A stretch of 64,000 bases of DNA from Arthrobacter bambusae. GTDB taxonomy: Bacteria > Actinomycetota > Actinomycetes > Actinomycetales > Micrococcaceae. Below the pieces are notes generated by a model. The model saw nothing but the letters and a program-made list of their open reading frames with translations. It was not told the DNA's origin and did not search any database. This document shows positions 1 through 9,366 of this stretch, piece by piece. The stretch spans positions 124,001-188,000 of the forward strand of contig NZ_JAHHZS010000001.1 in NCBI RefSeq assembly GCF_022606295.1, given 5' to 3'. The translations under genes and the position numbers were made by a program. Position 1 is the stretch's first letter, and every line of letters starts with the position of its first letter.

Positions 1-559
1 TGAAGCCGGCCTTGCGTTGTTGGCGCAGCAGGTCGTCGTTGAAGACCCCGCCGAAGGAAACATACAACTGGTGCAGCAACGGATTGCCCGAAGCCAGCGC
101 CACCCGTTCGTGGAAATCCCAATCGGCCCGGGCCCACGCGGGGTAGTCGGCCGCGAGCCAAGCGTCGTGGCGCAGTTGGAGCAGTGCGCGCATGGCGGCG
201 ATGTCCTCGGCGGTAGCGTGCTTCGTGGCTAGCCGGGCGGCTTGGGTGTCGAGCCCCACCCGGACTTCGACCACGTGCTCCTGCGTGTGTTCCTTGTACA
301 TCCGCTGGGCTGCGCCGGAGATCTCGCTCGTGGCCCGGACATAGGTTCCGTCACCCCGGCGGACCTCCAACATGCCGCTGTGGGCCAAAGCTTTGATGGC
401 TTCGCGGAGCGTCCCGCGGGAGACTCCCAGCGAGGCCATGAGCTCCGGCTCGGCCGGAATCTTCTCCTGTAGCGGCCACTCACCGGACTGGATCATGCTG
501 CGCAGTTGCCTGGTGACTTCCTCGGCCAAGGCGGGCCGGTGCGAAGGTGTCAGGCTCAT
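1..559 (-). CDS. FadR/GntR-family transcriptional regulator (C-terminus cut by window edge)
   Basis: Reading the complement from the ATG at 559 gives a protein with an N-terminal winged-helix GntR domain (about residues 8-75, including the recognition-helix stretch SLGVSRGTLREAIKAL) followed by the start of an all-helical FCD ligand domain with the metal-site pattern D..FH (ADWDFHERV). The family represses or activates genes for carboxylate or sugar-acid uptake and binds small acids. Its start overlaps the stop of the upstream CynX-like transporter by 4 bp (ATGA), so the two are co-transcribed and the regulator probably controls that transporter. About 186 residues are visible; the last 40-50 expected residues lie outside the window. 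Ligand unknown. Confidence 0.88.
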   Translation of the reverse strand, partial: MSLTPSHRPALAEEVTRQLRSMIQSGEWPLQEKIPAEPELMASLGVSRGTLREAIKALAHSGMLEVRRGDGTYVRATSEISGAAQRMYKEHTQEHVVEVRVGLDTQAARLATKHATAEDIAAMRALLQLRHDAWLAADYPAWARADWDFHERVALASGNPLLHQLYVSFGGVFNDDLLRQQRKAGF

Positions 560-1821
560 GCAACAGGCCTTGGTCCGGCCTTGATCGGCGTCCGTTTGCT
601 GGTCAGCTGGTGGCCCGTCACCATGAGGGCCAGCGCCACCAAGGCAAGGAGTGCCAAGGGAAGGGTCCAAGCGCCGGTGGCACTGTGGAGCAGGCCCATG
701 CCGAACGGTCCCAACGCCGCGATCAAGTACCCCACGGACTGGGCGACAGTGGACATGGCGGTGGTCTCCGCCGTCGTACGCCCGCTGCGGCTGATGATCA
801 CCAGGACCAGGGGGAAGATGCCCAGACCGAAACCGAACATCACGGCGGGAACCGAGGCGAACGACGTCGGCAGCAGAAGCATTGCGGGGATTGCCAGGAG
901 GGTGGTCCCGCTGCCGAGGTACAGGGCAGGTCGCATCATGCCGGGCCGCGAGCCGATGGCCAGGAGGATCATGCCACCAGCCACGGACACCAGCTGCATG
1001 AGTCCGAACTGGAGGCCGCTCTCGGAGGCGCTGAGTCCCTGGGTTGTCAGGATGTAGGCAAACCAACTCATCACGGCATACGCCAGGAGGCCCTGCAACG
1101 TGAAGATGGAAGTGATAAGGAATCCCAGCCGGGTGCGCAGGAGCGGCCACATCGACACGTGCTCTTGGCTGGCCTTGCGTGATGAGCGGTGGGTGTGGAG
1201 GACCATCGGAAGGAAGCCAAGGAGTGCGGCGACGCCAAGGAGTCCCCATGCGGCCAGGCCCATCGACGGCGAGCCCAGTTGCTGCGCCAAGGGCACGCTG
1301 ACCGCCGCGGCGAAGGTGGCACCCGCGGACATCGTGAAGGTGTAGAGACCGGTCATCATGGACGTCCTGCTTGCGTAGTGCTCGCGGATGTACGACGGCA
1401 TGGCCACGTTGCACACTGCCAGGCCGGACATCGCCAGCACTGTTCCGGCGAGGAGCGCACCGGTTGCGGGGACGCTGCGGACCAGGAGCCCGGCGGCCAA
1501 CATGGCGAGCGCGACGAAGATCGATTTCTCGACGCCGATCCGGCGCGATAGCCACGAGGTACCCAAACCCGCGACGGCGAAGCACAGCAAGGGGATCGAC
1601 GGAAGAATCGACGCGACGAGCGCCCCGTATCCGAGGAATGCCTGCAAATCGTGGAACAGCGCCGCCGCGCTCGTGATGCCGGCACGCAGGTTCAGGCCGA
1701 TGAGGATGACGGCGATGATCCCGACGACGGCGACCACCTTGGATTTCGGCGCTACAGTACCGCCGGTGGTGGGCACAGTTGTTGTTTCCGTTGCGTGGGG
1801 AGTCGGGTGAGTCGAAGCCAT
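556..1821 (-). CDS. MFS transporter, CynX/NimT family
   Basis: A 421-residue integral membrane protein with about 12 hydrophobic segments beginning near residue 27, and the CynX-like sequence NLRAGITSAAALFHDLQ after helix 1. Members of this family move small anions or drugs (cyanate, 2-nitroimidazole) by proton coupling; the substrate here cannot be told from sequence. The start is the ATG at 1821, because TAACCT sits exactly six bases upstream, which fits a leaderless mRNA with -10 element and start codon adjacent. It is the first gene of a two-gene unit with the GntR regulator, which overlaps its stop codon. Confidence 0.88.
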   Translation of the reverse strand: MASTHPTPHATETTTVPTTGGTVAPKSKVVAVVGIIAVILIGLNLRAGITSAAALFHDLQAFLGYGALVASILPSIPLLCFAVAGLGTSWLSRRIGVEKSIFVALAMLAAGLLVRSVPATGALLAGTVLAMSGLAVCNVAMPSYIREHYASRTSMMTGLYTFTMSAGATFAAAVSVPLAQQLGSPSMGLAAWGLLGVAALLGFLPMVLHTHRSSRKASQEHVSMWPLLRTRLGFLITSIFTLQGLLAYAVMSWFAYILTTQGLSASESGLQFGLMQLVSVAGGMILLAIGSRPGMMRPALYLGSGTTLLAIPAMLLLPTSFASVPAVMFGFGLGIFPLVLVIISRSGRTTAETTAMSTVAQSVGYLIAALGPFGMGLLHSATGAWTLPLALLALVALALMVTGHQLTSKRTPIKAGPRPVA

Positions 1822-1892
1822 GCTTAAAGGTTAGACGTTTGATGTTTGGCGCGCGAAGTTTTGTGGCGAATCTCTCTGTGCCGCGGCGGGAG

Positions 1893-1958
1893 CCCAACTG
1901 ACTCGCACTTAATGTCGTTTTGGACGCTCGTAACGACAACAAATGCGAGTTAGTTGGG
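1893..1958. repeat. TGTCGTT/AACGACA palindromic repeat, copy A
   Basis: A 66-bp imperfect inverted repeat with outer arms CCCAACTGACTCGCA and TGCGAGTTAGTTGGG and inner arms TGTCGTT and AACGACA. It lies 50 bp past the stop of the pucR-type gene and upstream of the CynX-like gene. It belongs to the six-copy family found at 20601, 51363, 52423, 59339 and 60612. It could fold as a long hairpin in RNA from either strand. Confidence 0.85.
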
Positions 1959-2008
1959 GAGGGCCGACGGCGACGGCGGGTGGGGAGGACCGACGGCGGC
2001 AGGGAACC

Positions 2009-3451
2009 TTAGCGCGGGTTGCGGGCGCCCAGCCGTTGCACCGCCAGGGCGAGCCACAGCTGCACGCGGTCCGGCGTCTGGGCGGGGTCATAACCGGTAA
2101 GGTCCGTGATTTGCGCCAGCCGGTAGCGCACCGTGTTGCGGTGCAGGGTCAGGGCTTCAGCGACGGCGGCCACCGAACCATTGTGGTTGAGGTAGCTTTC
2201 CAGGGTTGAAACGAGCTCCGAGCCGTGCGCGGCGTCGAACTTGCGCAGGGGGGTGAGCGCCTCGCTGGCCATGTCCGCCAACGGCACATCCTCGCTCGCC
2301 AGCAACAGCGAGGTCAGGCTGAGCCGCTCGGGCTCGTTGACCGGCAGGCCGTGCGCCACGGCGTCGCGCGCTTCGAAGTAGCTCCAACGCACGCCGTTCG
2401 GCTTCGTGTACGCGCCGCCGATTCCGATCACCGCGTGGATCCCCGCCTCCAAAAGGTGATCACTGAGGTCCTTGGCGAGCGCGCTCGCGGAACTGCCGTC
2501 GTCGGGCACTACCGTCACCAGGTCCTTCCCGACGACGGCGGTCACCCCGCCGTCGAGCGACTGCGGAAGCGATGTGCTCCCGAGTTGCTTGTGATGGGCT
2601 GTTGAAACCACCAGCAGCACCACGTTCTTGCGCGTGCTGTTGATTCCGACGCCGGCCAGGCGGCGGGCACCCTCCACCGTGTCCAGGGTTCCGTGGATGA
2701 CATCGTCCAGTACCTGGCCCGCCAAGGCCCGTTGGCTCTGGCGCTGCTTGACCATGTTGTTGAGTTCCACGCTGATCAGGTTCTGCGCATAACTGACAAT
2801 CCCGGTGTCCCCGAAGGGTTGCCTGATCCATAGCGTGCAGGCGTCGCGACGGCCTGTCGGAATGGGAAAGGACGCCCAATCGTCAGCCGTCGGCGCGGGT
2901 TTGCCGGGCACGCTGTTGTAAAGCTGGGCGCTGAACTGGGTGAGCGCGATATCGGTCCGGAGCATGCTGCCCAACTGCTTGAGCAATTCGCCGAGGCCGC
3001 CACCGGTCAGCAGGGCCCGGGCCAGGATCTGGTGGCCGGCGATGAGGCGCTCCAGCTTGGAGTAGTGGTCGGCGGATTGGGAATCGGCCACGAGTTTTCC
3101 GATGGCGATGAAAGGGGTCTCGTAGGGGACTTCCACGAGGGGCAGGCCCCAGCGGTTCGCTTCCGCAACGAGGGCGGAGGGCACGGCTTCATGGGTCAGC
3201 CCGGTCCCGAAGCCGATGCCGACTGCTCCCGCGCGCTGGACCTGGCGCACGAAACGGCGCTGTTCCGCGGCGCCGTTGAGCCTGAGCCCCGTGGTCAGGA
3301 TCAGTTCGCCGCCATTGAGGAAGCGTTGGGGATCCTCCTGCTCCGTCACGGCCACCCATCGGATGTCTTCGTTCCAGGTGGTTTCCGCGAGGCCGGCTTT
3401 GCGGAGTCGAAGTGAGGGGACGGCGACGAGCGCGGCGAGTGACATTGCCAT
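2009..3451 (-). CDS. PucR-family transcriptional regulator
   Basis: A 480-residue protein with the three parts of the PucR/CdaR family: an N-terminal PucR ligand-sensing domain (about 1-125), a GGDEF-like middle region (about 270-390), and a C-terminal helix-turn-helix of the HTH_30 type (LTLHRNTVRYRLAQITDLTG at about 430-450). Such proteins are activators of nitrogen compound catabolism (purines, polyamines, GABA). It is divergent from the aminobutyraldehyde dehydrogenase and gabT genes 144 bp away, so it is the likely regulator of that pathway. The start is ATG at 3451; a second in-frame ATG at 3445 is possible. TATCCT lies seven bases before 3451. Confidence 0.88.
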   Translation of the reverse strand: MAMSLAALVAVPSLRLRKAGLAETTWNEDIRWVAVTEQEDPQRFLNGGELILTTGLRLNGAAEQRRFVRQVQRAGAVGIGFGTGLTHEAVPSALVAEANRWGLPLVEVPYETPFIAIGKLVADSQSADHYSKLERLIAGHQILARALLTGGGLGELLKQLGSMLRTDIALTQFSAQLYNSVPGKPAPTADDWASFPIPTGRRDACTLWIRQPFGDTGIVSYAQNLISVELNNMVKQRQSQRALAGQVLDDVIHGTLDTVEGARRLAGVGINSTRKNVVLLVVSTAHHKQLGSTSLPQSLDGGVTAVVGKDLVTVVPDDGSSASALAKDLSDHLLEAGIHAVIGIGGAYTKPNGVRWSYFEARDAVAHGLPVNEPERLSLTSLLLASEDVPLADMASEALTPLRKFDAAHGSELVSTLESYLNHNGSVAAVAEALTLHRNTVRYRLAQITDLTGYDPAQTPDRVQLWLALAVQRLGARNPR

Positions 3452-3595
3452 GCCAAAAAGGATATCCCTGCACTGGTCATTCGCACTAAGCCGTGGTGGT
3501 CGGGGTGTGCACCTGACTATTCCGCGCTGCGGGGTGCTGGCATAGGCTCGGAGCAGCTGCAACCAATGCCTAGACACCGAAAGAGGTTGTACACC

Positions 3596-5026
3596 GTGGT
3601 CCAAACCTTGCAGAACTTCATCAACGGCGAGTTCGTCACGCCGGCAGGCACCGAACTGCTCGACATCGTGAACCCCACCAACGGAGAGATTGTGGCCCAT
3701 GCGCCTATCTCCACGGCGGCCGACGTCGATGCCGCCATGAACGCGGCGAAGGAAGCTTTCAAGTCCTGGAAGCATGTCACGCCGGGCCAGCGCCAGCTCA
3801 TGCTGCTCAAGCTCGCCGACGCCATCGAGGCCAACAGCGATGAGCTCGTTGAGGCACAGCACCGCAACACCGGCCAGGTCCGCGCCCTCATTGCATCCGA
3901 GGAAGTTGCCGCCGGTGCAGACCAGCTCCGCTTCTTCGCCGGCGCCGCGCGCATCATGGAAGGCAAGTCCGCAGGCGAATACTTCGAGGGCCACACCTCG
4001 TACGTCCGCCGCGAACCGATCGGCGTCGTGGCCCAGGTTGCCCCGTGGAACTACCCGTTCCTCATGGGTATCTGGAAGATCGGCCCAGCCCTCGCCGCAG
4101 GCAACACTGTTGTTCTCAAGCCCTCTGACACCACGCCGGAATCCACCTTGGTCCTGGCCCGCCTGGCGGGGGAGATCTTCCCGGCCGGCGTCCTCAACGT
4201 GGTCCTCGGCAACGGAGCCACCGGGTCCATGATGGTCGAGCACAACGTCCCGGGCCTCGTCTCGATCACCGGTTCCGTCCGTGCCGGCATTGCCGTAGCC
4301 AGCGGAGCGGCCAAGGGCCTCAAACGTGCCCACCTGGAGCTCGGCGGCAAGGCCCCGGCCATCGTCTTCAAGGACGCCGACATCAAGAAGAGCGCAGCGG
4401 CCATCGCCGAATTCGCCTTCTTCAACGCCGGCCAGGACTGCACGGCCATCACCCGCGTGCTGATCGAGGACTCCATCCACGACGACATGGTTGCCGCGAT
4501 GGTGGAGCACACCAAGACGCTGCACACGGGTTCGCAGAACGACGACGAGAACTACTTCGGCCCGCTCAACAACGTGAACCACTTCAACGCCGTGAACTCG
4601 GTAGTGGAGCACCTCCCGGCCAACTGCAAGATCGAAACCGGCGGCCACCGCGCAGGTGAGAAGGGCTTCTTCTTCGAGCCCACCATCATCACCGGCGCCA
4701 AGCAGAGCGACGACGTCGTCCAGAAGGAAACCTTCGGTCCCGTCATCACCGTCCAGAAGTTCACCACCGAGGCCGAGGCACTCGAGCTCGCGAACGACGT
4801 CGAATACGCCCTGGCCTCCAGCGTCTGGACCACGGACCATGGCACCGCGATGCGGATGAGCCGCGACCTGGACTTCGGCGCGGTCTGGATCAACACCCAC
4901 ATCCTGCTGACCGCTGAGATGCCCCACGGCGGCTTCAAGCAGTCCGGCTACGGCAAGGACCTGTCCATGTACGGCGTCGAGGACTACACGCGCATCAAGC
5001 ACGTCATGTCCGCCCTTGATGCCTAA
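3596..5026 (+). CDS. gamma-aminobutyraldehyde dehydrogenase family (NAD-dependent aldehyde dehydrogenase)
   Basis: A 476-residue aldehyde dehydrogenase. Visible features are the APWNYP substrate/cofactor turn, the HLELGGKAP motif with the general-base Glu (about 248) and FFNAGQDCTA with the catalytic Cys (about 282). The phrase LQNFINGEFV at the N-terminus and DDENYFGPLNN are typical of aminobutyraldehyde (PatD-like) rather than succinate-semialdehyde enzymes. It would oxidise 4-aminobutanal from putrescine to GABA, the substrate of the adjacent gabT. I chose the GTG at 3596, ten bases after an AGAGG ribosome site; an ATG at 3566 would add ten residues but has no ribosome site. Confidence 0.88.
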   Translation: MVQTLQNFINGEFVTPAGTELLDIVNPTNGEIVAHAPISTAADVDAAMNAAKEAFKSWKHVTPGQRQLMLLKLADAIEANSDELVEAQHRNTGQVRALIASEEVAAGADQLRFFAGAARIMEGKSAGEYFEGHTSYVRREPIGVVAQVAPWNYPFLMGIWKIGPALAAGNTVVLKPSDTTPESTLVLARLAGEIFPAGVLNVVLGNGATGSMMVEHNVPGLVSITGSVRAGIAVASGAAKGLKRAHLELGGKAPAIVFKDADIKKSAAAIAEFAFFNAGQDCTAITRVLIEDSIHDDMVAAMVEHTKTLHTGSQNDDENYFGPLNNVNHFNAVNSVVEHLPANCKIETGGHRAGEKGFFFEPTIITGAKQSDDVVQKETFGPVITVQKFTTEAEALELANDVEYALASSVWTTDHGTAMRMSRDLDFGAVWINTHILLTAEMPHGGFKQSGYGKDLSMYGVEDYTRIKHVMSALDA

Positions 5027-5084
5027 CTCAGGCGCCTAGCGCCCGACGCCCACACACGGCAAGCATAAGAAAGAAAGAACCATC

Positions 5085-6440
5085 ATGACCGCAACAGCAC
5101 ATGAAATCACCTACCGCCTGGACCAGAAGCGCAGCATCAACGGCGCCTTCCCCGGCCCCAAGTCGCAGGCCCTGAACGAGCGCCGCGCCGCCGTCGTCGC
5201 TGCCGGTGTGTCTTCGGGCGTGCCGGTCTACGTTGAGGATGCCGACGGCGGCATCATCCGCGACGTCGACGGCAACTCCTTCATCGACCTCGGCTCCGGC
5301 ATCGCCGTCACGAGCGTTGGTGCCTCGGACCCCGCCGTCGTCGCCGCCGTCCAGGACGCTGCAGCGCACTTCACCCACACCTGCTTCATGGTCACCCCGT
5401 ACGAGGGCTACGTCGCCGTCGCCGAGCAGCTGAACCGCCTCACCCCGGGCGACCACGAGAAGCGCACCGTGCTCTTCAACTCGGGCGCCGAAGCTGTGGA
5501 GAACGCCGTCAAGGTGGCACGCCTGGCAACCGGCCGTGACGCCGTCGTCGCTTTCGACCACGCCTACCACGGCCGCACCAACCTGACCATGGCGCTCACC
5601 GCCAAGGCCATGCCGTACAAGACCAACTTCGGCCCGTTCGCGCCCGAGGTCTACCGCATGCCGATGAGCTACCCGTTCCGCGAGGAAAACCCGGAGATCA
5701 CCGGTGCCGAGGCCGCCAAGCGCGCCATCACCATGATCGAGAAGCAGATCGGCGGCGACCAGGTTGCCGCGATCATCATCGAACCGATCCAGGGCGAGGG
5801 CGGCTTCATCGTTCCCGCCGAGGGCTTCCTGCCGGCACTGTCCGCGTGGGCCAAGGAAAAGGGCATCGTCTTCATTGCCGACGAGGTCCAGTCCGGTTTC
5901 TGCCGCACGGGTGAATGGTTCGCCGTCAACCACGAGGGTGTTGTCCCGGACATCATCACCATGGCGAAGGGCATTGCCGGCGGCCTCCCGCTGTCCGCGA
6001 TCACCGGCCGCGCGGACCTGCTCGACGCCGTCCACCCGGGCGGCCTCGGCGGCACCTACGGTGGCAACCCCGTTGCCTGCGCCGCAGCGCTTGCGGCCAT
6101 CGGCACCATGGAGCAGCACGACCTCAACGCCCGGGCCCGCCACATCGAGGAAGTCGCACTCGGCCGCTTGCGTGAGCTCGCTTCGGAAGTTCCCGCCATC
6201 GGCGACGTCCGCGGCCGCGGCGCCATGCTGGCCATCGAACTGGTACAGGCCGGCTCCAAGGAACCGAACGCGGAATTGACCAAGGCCGTTGCCGCGGCGT
6301 GCCTCCAGGAAGGCGTCATCATCCTGACCTGCGGCACCTACGGCAACGTCATCCGTCTGCTGCCGCCGCTGGTCATCAGCGACGAACTGCTCCTGGACGG
6401 CCTCGAGGTCCTGGCTGCAGCCATCAAGGCCAACGCTTAG
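5085..6440 (+). CDS. gabT: 4-aminobutyrate aminotransferase
   Basis: A 451-residue class III PLP aminotransferase. The cofactor sites are visible: GAEAVENAVK for the phosphate, AYHGRTN, the cofactor-binding Asp266 in IADEVQSGF, and the Schiff-base Lys295 in TMAKGIAGG. It converts GABA and 2-oxoglutarate to succinate semialdehyde and glutamate. AGAAAGAAAG upstream is the likely ribosome site. It follows the aldehyde dehydrogenase by 58 bp and is probably in the same operon; succinate-semialdehyde dehydrogenase is not seen in this window. A perfect 12-bp hairpin at 6481 follows it. Confidence 0.93.
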   Translation: MTATAHEITYRLDQKRSINGAFPGPKSQALNERRAAVVAAGVSSGVPVYVEDADGGIIRDVDGNSFIDLGSGIAVTSVGASDPAVVAAVQDAAAHFTHTCFMVTPYEGYVAVAEQLNRLTPGDHEKRTVLFNSGAEAVENAVKVARLATGRDAVVAFDHAYHGRTNLTMALTAKAMPYKTNFGPFAPEVYRMPMSYPFREENPEITGAEAAKRAITMIEKQIGGDQVAAIIIEPIQGEGGFIVPAEGFLPALSAWAKEKGIVFIADEVQSGFCRTGEWFAVNHEGVVPDIITMAKGIAGGLPLSAITGRADLLDAVHPGGLGGTYGGNPVACAAALAAIGTMEQHDLNARARHIEEVALGRLRELASEVPAIGDVRGRGAMLAIELVQAGSKEPNAELTKAVAAACLQEGVIILTCGTYGNVIRLLPPLVISDELLLDGLEVLAAAIKANA

Positions 6441-6480
6441 CCGCAACCTTCAGGGGGACATGCCCGCCTCTAGGTGCAAG

Positions 6481-6509
6481 GGATGGACATAGTGTGACTA
6501 TGTCCATCC
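6481..6509. terminator. Perfect 12-bp inverted repeat after gabT
   Basis: GGATGGACATAG and its exact complement CTATGTCCATCC flank a TGTGA loop, 40 bp after the gabT stop. There is no strong T-run, so it may be an intrinsic terminator of the U-poor type common in actinobacteria, or an operator. The ATGTCCA word inside it recurs in the direct repeats that follow at 6521-6591. Confidence 0.5.
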
Positions 6510-6520
6510 TTGGCGTTTAA

Positions 6521-6591
6521 CAATGAGCATGTCCACTGGACGTCAATGAGCATGTCCACTGGTGCTGGGTAGCAATGAGCATGTCCGGCGG
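6521..6591. repeat. Three direct repeats of CAATGAGCATGTCC
   Basis: Units start at 6521, 6544 and 6573. The first two share CAATGAGCATGTCCACTGG and the third ends GGCGG instead. Spacing is 23 and 29 bp. The last copy stops three bases from the rarD-like stop codon. No coding sequence is present. Multiple short repeats of this kind occur at the ends of IS21-family elements, so this may be an insertion-sequence remnant; that is inference. Confidence 0.7.
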
Positions 6592-6593
6592 TC

Positions 6594-7595
6594 CTAGGCG
6601 GCGCTGAGCCGTGCGTTTTTCCTGATGACCGAGTTCTTGCGTGCCGTGCGCAGCATGTCGAGGGTCAGGAGCAGCAGCGCCAGCCACACGATCCCGAAGC
6701 CCACCCAGCGGTCCGGCGTCATGGCCTCGTGGAGGACCGCCAAAGCCACGATGAACTGGAGGATCGGCGCGAAGTATTGCAGCAGGCCGATGGTGGTCAT
6801 GGGCAGGCGGCGTGCGGAGGCACCGAAGAAGAGCAGGGGCACGGCGGTGATGATGCCCGAAGCCGCCAGCAGCCAGAAGTGGCCCGGGCCGTTGCTTCCC
6901 AAAGTACCTGCTCCCATGAGGCCAAGGACAAGCATGGTGGCGCCGGCAACGGGAGCGAGGACCACGGTCTCCACCGTGAGGCTCGTGATGGCATTGACTT
7001 TCGGTCCTACGCGCTTCTTCACGAAACCGTAGAGGCCAAAGCTGAACGCCAGGACCAAAGCGATCCACGGCAGCTTTCCATAGGAAACCGTCAGGACGCC
7101 GACGGCAATGAATCCGATCACGACGGCGGCCCACTGGAGCGGGCGGAGCGTTTCCTTCAGGACGAACACCCCAAGGAGCACCGACACGAGCGGGTTGATG
7201 AAATAGCCGAGCGAAGCTTCGACCGCGTGCCCGGTGGTGACGCCGAAGGTGTACGTCAGCCAGTTGATGGCGATCAGCCCGGCAGCCATCGCGAGCGGTC
7301 CGAGGACGGCCCGGTCCCTGAAGGCATTGCCGAGGAGGCGCCACGTCCGGGTGATGGTGATGAGCAGGGCGCAGAAAATGAGCGACCACACCACCCGGTT
7401 GGCGACGATTTCCACGGCTCCGGCGGGTTGCAGCACCACGAAGTAGAGCGGAAGCAGGCCCCACAGGCCGTACGCCCCGATACCGAACACGACGCCCGCC
7501 GTCGTCTCCTTCTTTGCCGTGGCAGCAGCGGCTGCTGAAGCTGAAGAAGCACTGGTGTTGGACTGGGCAGGCACGGTTTGCTCGGGCGTAGACAC
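6594..7595 (-). CDS. rarD: RarD-like EamA-family transporter
   Basis: About 333 residues with ten hydrophobic segments, beginning with the RarD signature GIGAYGLWGLLPLYF and continuing with VEIVANRVVWSLIF. EamA/RarD proteins are inner-membrane drug/metabolite exporters; the RarD name comes from chloramphenicol sensitivity and the substrate is not known. The start is uncertain: the GTG at 7595 begins a Gln/Ala/Ser-rich lead of some 35 residues and has no clear ribosome site, but TACCCT about 26 bases upstream could be its -10 element. It is divergent from fprA. Confidence 0.8.
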   Translation of the reverse strand: MSTPEQTVPAQSNTSASSASAAAAATAKKETTAGVVFGIGAYGLWGLLPLYFVVLQPAGAVEIVANRVVWSLIFCALLITITRTWRLLGNAFRDRAVLGPLAMAAGLIAINWLTYTFGVTTGHAVEASLGYFINPLVSVLLGVFVLKETLRPLQWAAVVIGFIAVGVLTVSYGKLPWIALVLAFSFGLYGFVKKRVGPKVNAITSLTVETVVLAPVAGATMLVLGLMGAGTLGSNGPGHFWLLAASGIITAVPLLFFGASARRLPMTTIGLLQYFAPILQFIVALAVLHEAMTPDRWVGFGIVWLALLLLTLDMLRTARKNSVIRKNARLSAA

Positions 7596-7781
7596 AAAGT
7601 CAACAACATCACATTTTGCGAGGGTATTCCTGACCGTACGGCCGGAAAGTTTTTGTGATTTTCCTCGCCCGGTTGTGTCACCTCCCGCCACGTACTGCCG
7701 CTCCGGCCACAACTGCGAACTAGAATTGGAAACTGCGCGCCCCACTACGCGGGGCGGTTTCCTGTCTCAGAAGGGTTCACG

Positions 7782-9215
7782 GTGTCCAACTCGGCCGAAA
7801 CCACCTCAAAACGTCCGTTGCGCGTCGCCATTGTCGGCGCAGGACCGGCCGGCGTGTACGCCGCGGATATCCTGACTAAATCGAATGAGGTCAAGGATGG
7901 CGACGTCGAGGTCAGTATCGACCTTTTCGAGGCATACCCTGCACCGTACGGCCTGATCCGCTACGGCGTTGCTCCGGACCACCCCCGCATCAAAGGCATC
8001 GTCAACGCGCTGCACAAGGTCCTGGACCGCGGAGACATCCGCTTCCTCGGCAATGTGACGTACGGCCGCGACCTCACGCTGCATGACTTCCGCTCTTTCT
8101 ACGACGCCGTGATCTTCTCCACCGGGGCCATCAAGGACGCGGAGCTGAACATCCCGGGCATCGAGCTTGATGGCTCCTTCGGCGGAGCCGATTTCGTCTC
8201 GTGGTACGACGGCCACCCCGACGTGCCTCGCGAATGGCCGCTGGATGCCAAGGAAGTGGCAGTCATCGGGAACGGCAACGTGGCGCTGGACGTGGCCCGT
8301 ATGCTCTCAAAGCACGCCGATGACCTCCTGGTGACCGAAATCCCGGACAACGTGTATGGGGCCCTCAAGGCTTCCCCGGTCACGGATGTGCACGTCTTCG
8401 GCCGGCGCGGTCCAGCCCAGATCAAGTTCACTCCGCTGGAACTGCGCGAGCTCTCGCACTCCAACGACGTGGACATTGTGCTGTACCCGGAAGATTTCGA
8501 GTTTGACGAAGCCTCGGACGAGGCCATCCGCAGCAACAACCAGATCAAGACCATGGTCAACACGCTGACCAACTGGCTCGTCGAGGAACATGCCGAAGCT
8601 GAGCAGCCCTCGTCCCGGCGGTTGCACCTGCATTTCCTGCACAGTCCGGTGGAGATCGTTTCCGAAGACGGCTCCGGGAAAGTGTCCGGCATCAAGTTCG
8701 AGCGCATGCAACTGGACGGCACAGGCAACGCCAAGGGCACCGGCGAGTTCGTGGACTATCCGATCCAGGCCGTCTACCGCGCCATCGGCTACCACGGTTC
8801 CCCGCTGGAAGAACTTGAGTACGACGCCCGCCGAGGTGTCATTCCGAACGACGGCGGACGGGTGCTGGACGCCGACGGCAAGCCGGTGCCCGGGATCTAC
8901 GCGACCGGCTGGATCAAGCGCGGACCGGTCGGCCTGATCGGGCACACCAAGGGCGACGCCCTGGAGACCATCGGTTGCCTCCTGGAGGACCGCCTCACCC
9001 TGCCCCCGGCCGAAAACCCGGATCCGCAGGCCATCATCAACCTCCTGGAAGAACGGGGCATCGAGTACACCACCTGGGAAGGCTGGAACAAGCTCGATGC
9101 GCACGAAGTAGCCCTCGGTGCCGCATGGACCGCCGAAAACCCGGACGCCGGCGTCGTACGCGAACGCATCAAGGTGGTTCCGCGCGAGGACATGATCGAG
9201 ATCTCACGCGGCTAG
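7782..9215 (+). CDS. fprA: Ferredoxin/adrenodoxin-type NADP+ reductase (FprA-like)
   Basis: A 477-residue flavoprotein of the adrenodoxin reductase family. The FAD dinucleotide fold is seen at GAGPAG (19-24) with the family phrase YGLIRYGVAPDH (about 56-67), and the NADP-binding fold at GNGNVALDVAR (163-173). GWIKRGPVGLIGHTK near the C-terminus is also diagnostic. It passes electrons between NADPH and ferredoxin in the cytoplasm, for example to cytochrome P450 or other iron-sulfur oxygenases. Start is GTG at 7782 behind AGAAGG. Length is near the mycobacterial FprA. No ferredoxin gene is adjacent. Confidence 0.92.
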   Translation: MSNSAETTSKRPLRVAIVGAGPAGVYAADILTKSNEVKDGDVEVSIDLFEAYPAPYGLIRYGVAPDHPRIKGIVNALHKVLDRGDIRFLGNVTYGRDLTLHDFRSFYDAVIFSTGAIKDAELNIPGIELDGSFGGADFVSWYDGHPDVPREWPLDAKEVAVIGNGNVALDVARMLSKHADDLLVTEIPDNVYGALKASPVTDVHVFGRRGPAQIKFTPLELRELSHSNDVDIVLYPEDFEFDEASDEAIRSNNQIKTMVNTLTNWLVEEHAEAEQPSSRRLHLHFLHSPVEIVSEDGSGKVSGIKFERMQLDGTGNAKGTGEFVDYPIQAVYRAIGYHGSPLEELEYDARRGVIPNDGGRVLDADGKPVPGIYATGWIKRGPVGLIGHTKGDALETIGCLLEDRLTLPPAENPDPQAIINLLEERGIEYTTWEGWNKLDAHEVALGAAWTAENPDAGVVRERIKVVPREDMIEISRG

Positions 9216-9366
9216 CGGGTCACCGCCGGGTGGCGGCGAAACCGTGGGTGTGGGCCGTCGGCTGCGTTCCGGAACGCAGCCTACGGGCCGCTGTCGCCCC
9301 ATAGGCAAAGCCGTGCGACGCAACTAGACTGGCCCGTACTGTGCTGCGTCCGGTTTTGGGAGTTCG

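Noticed and set aside
3452..5002. Very long open frame on the complement through the aldehyde dehydrogenase gene, joined to the PucR frame (997 codons from 5002)
   Set aside because: The upstream part is the antisense shadow of the aldehyde dehydrogenase; PucR homology begins only at the ATG near 3451.
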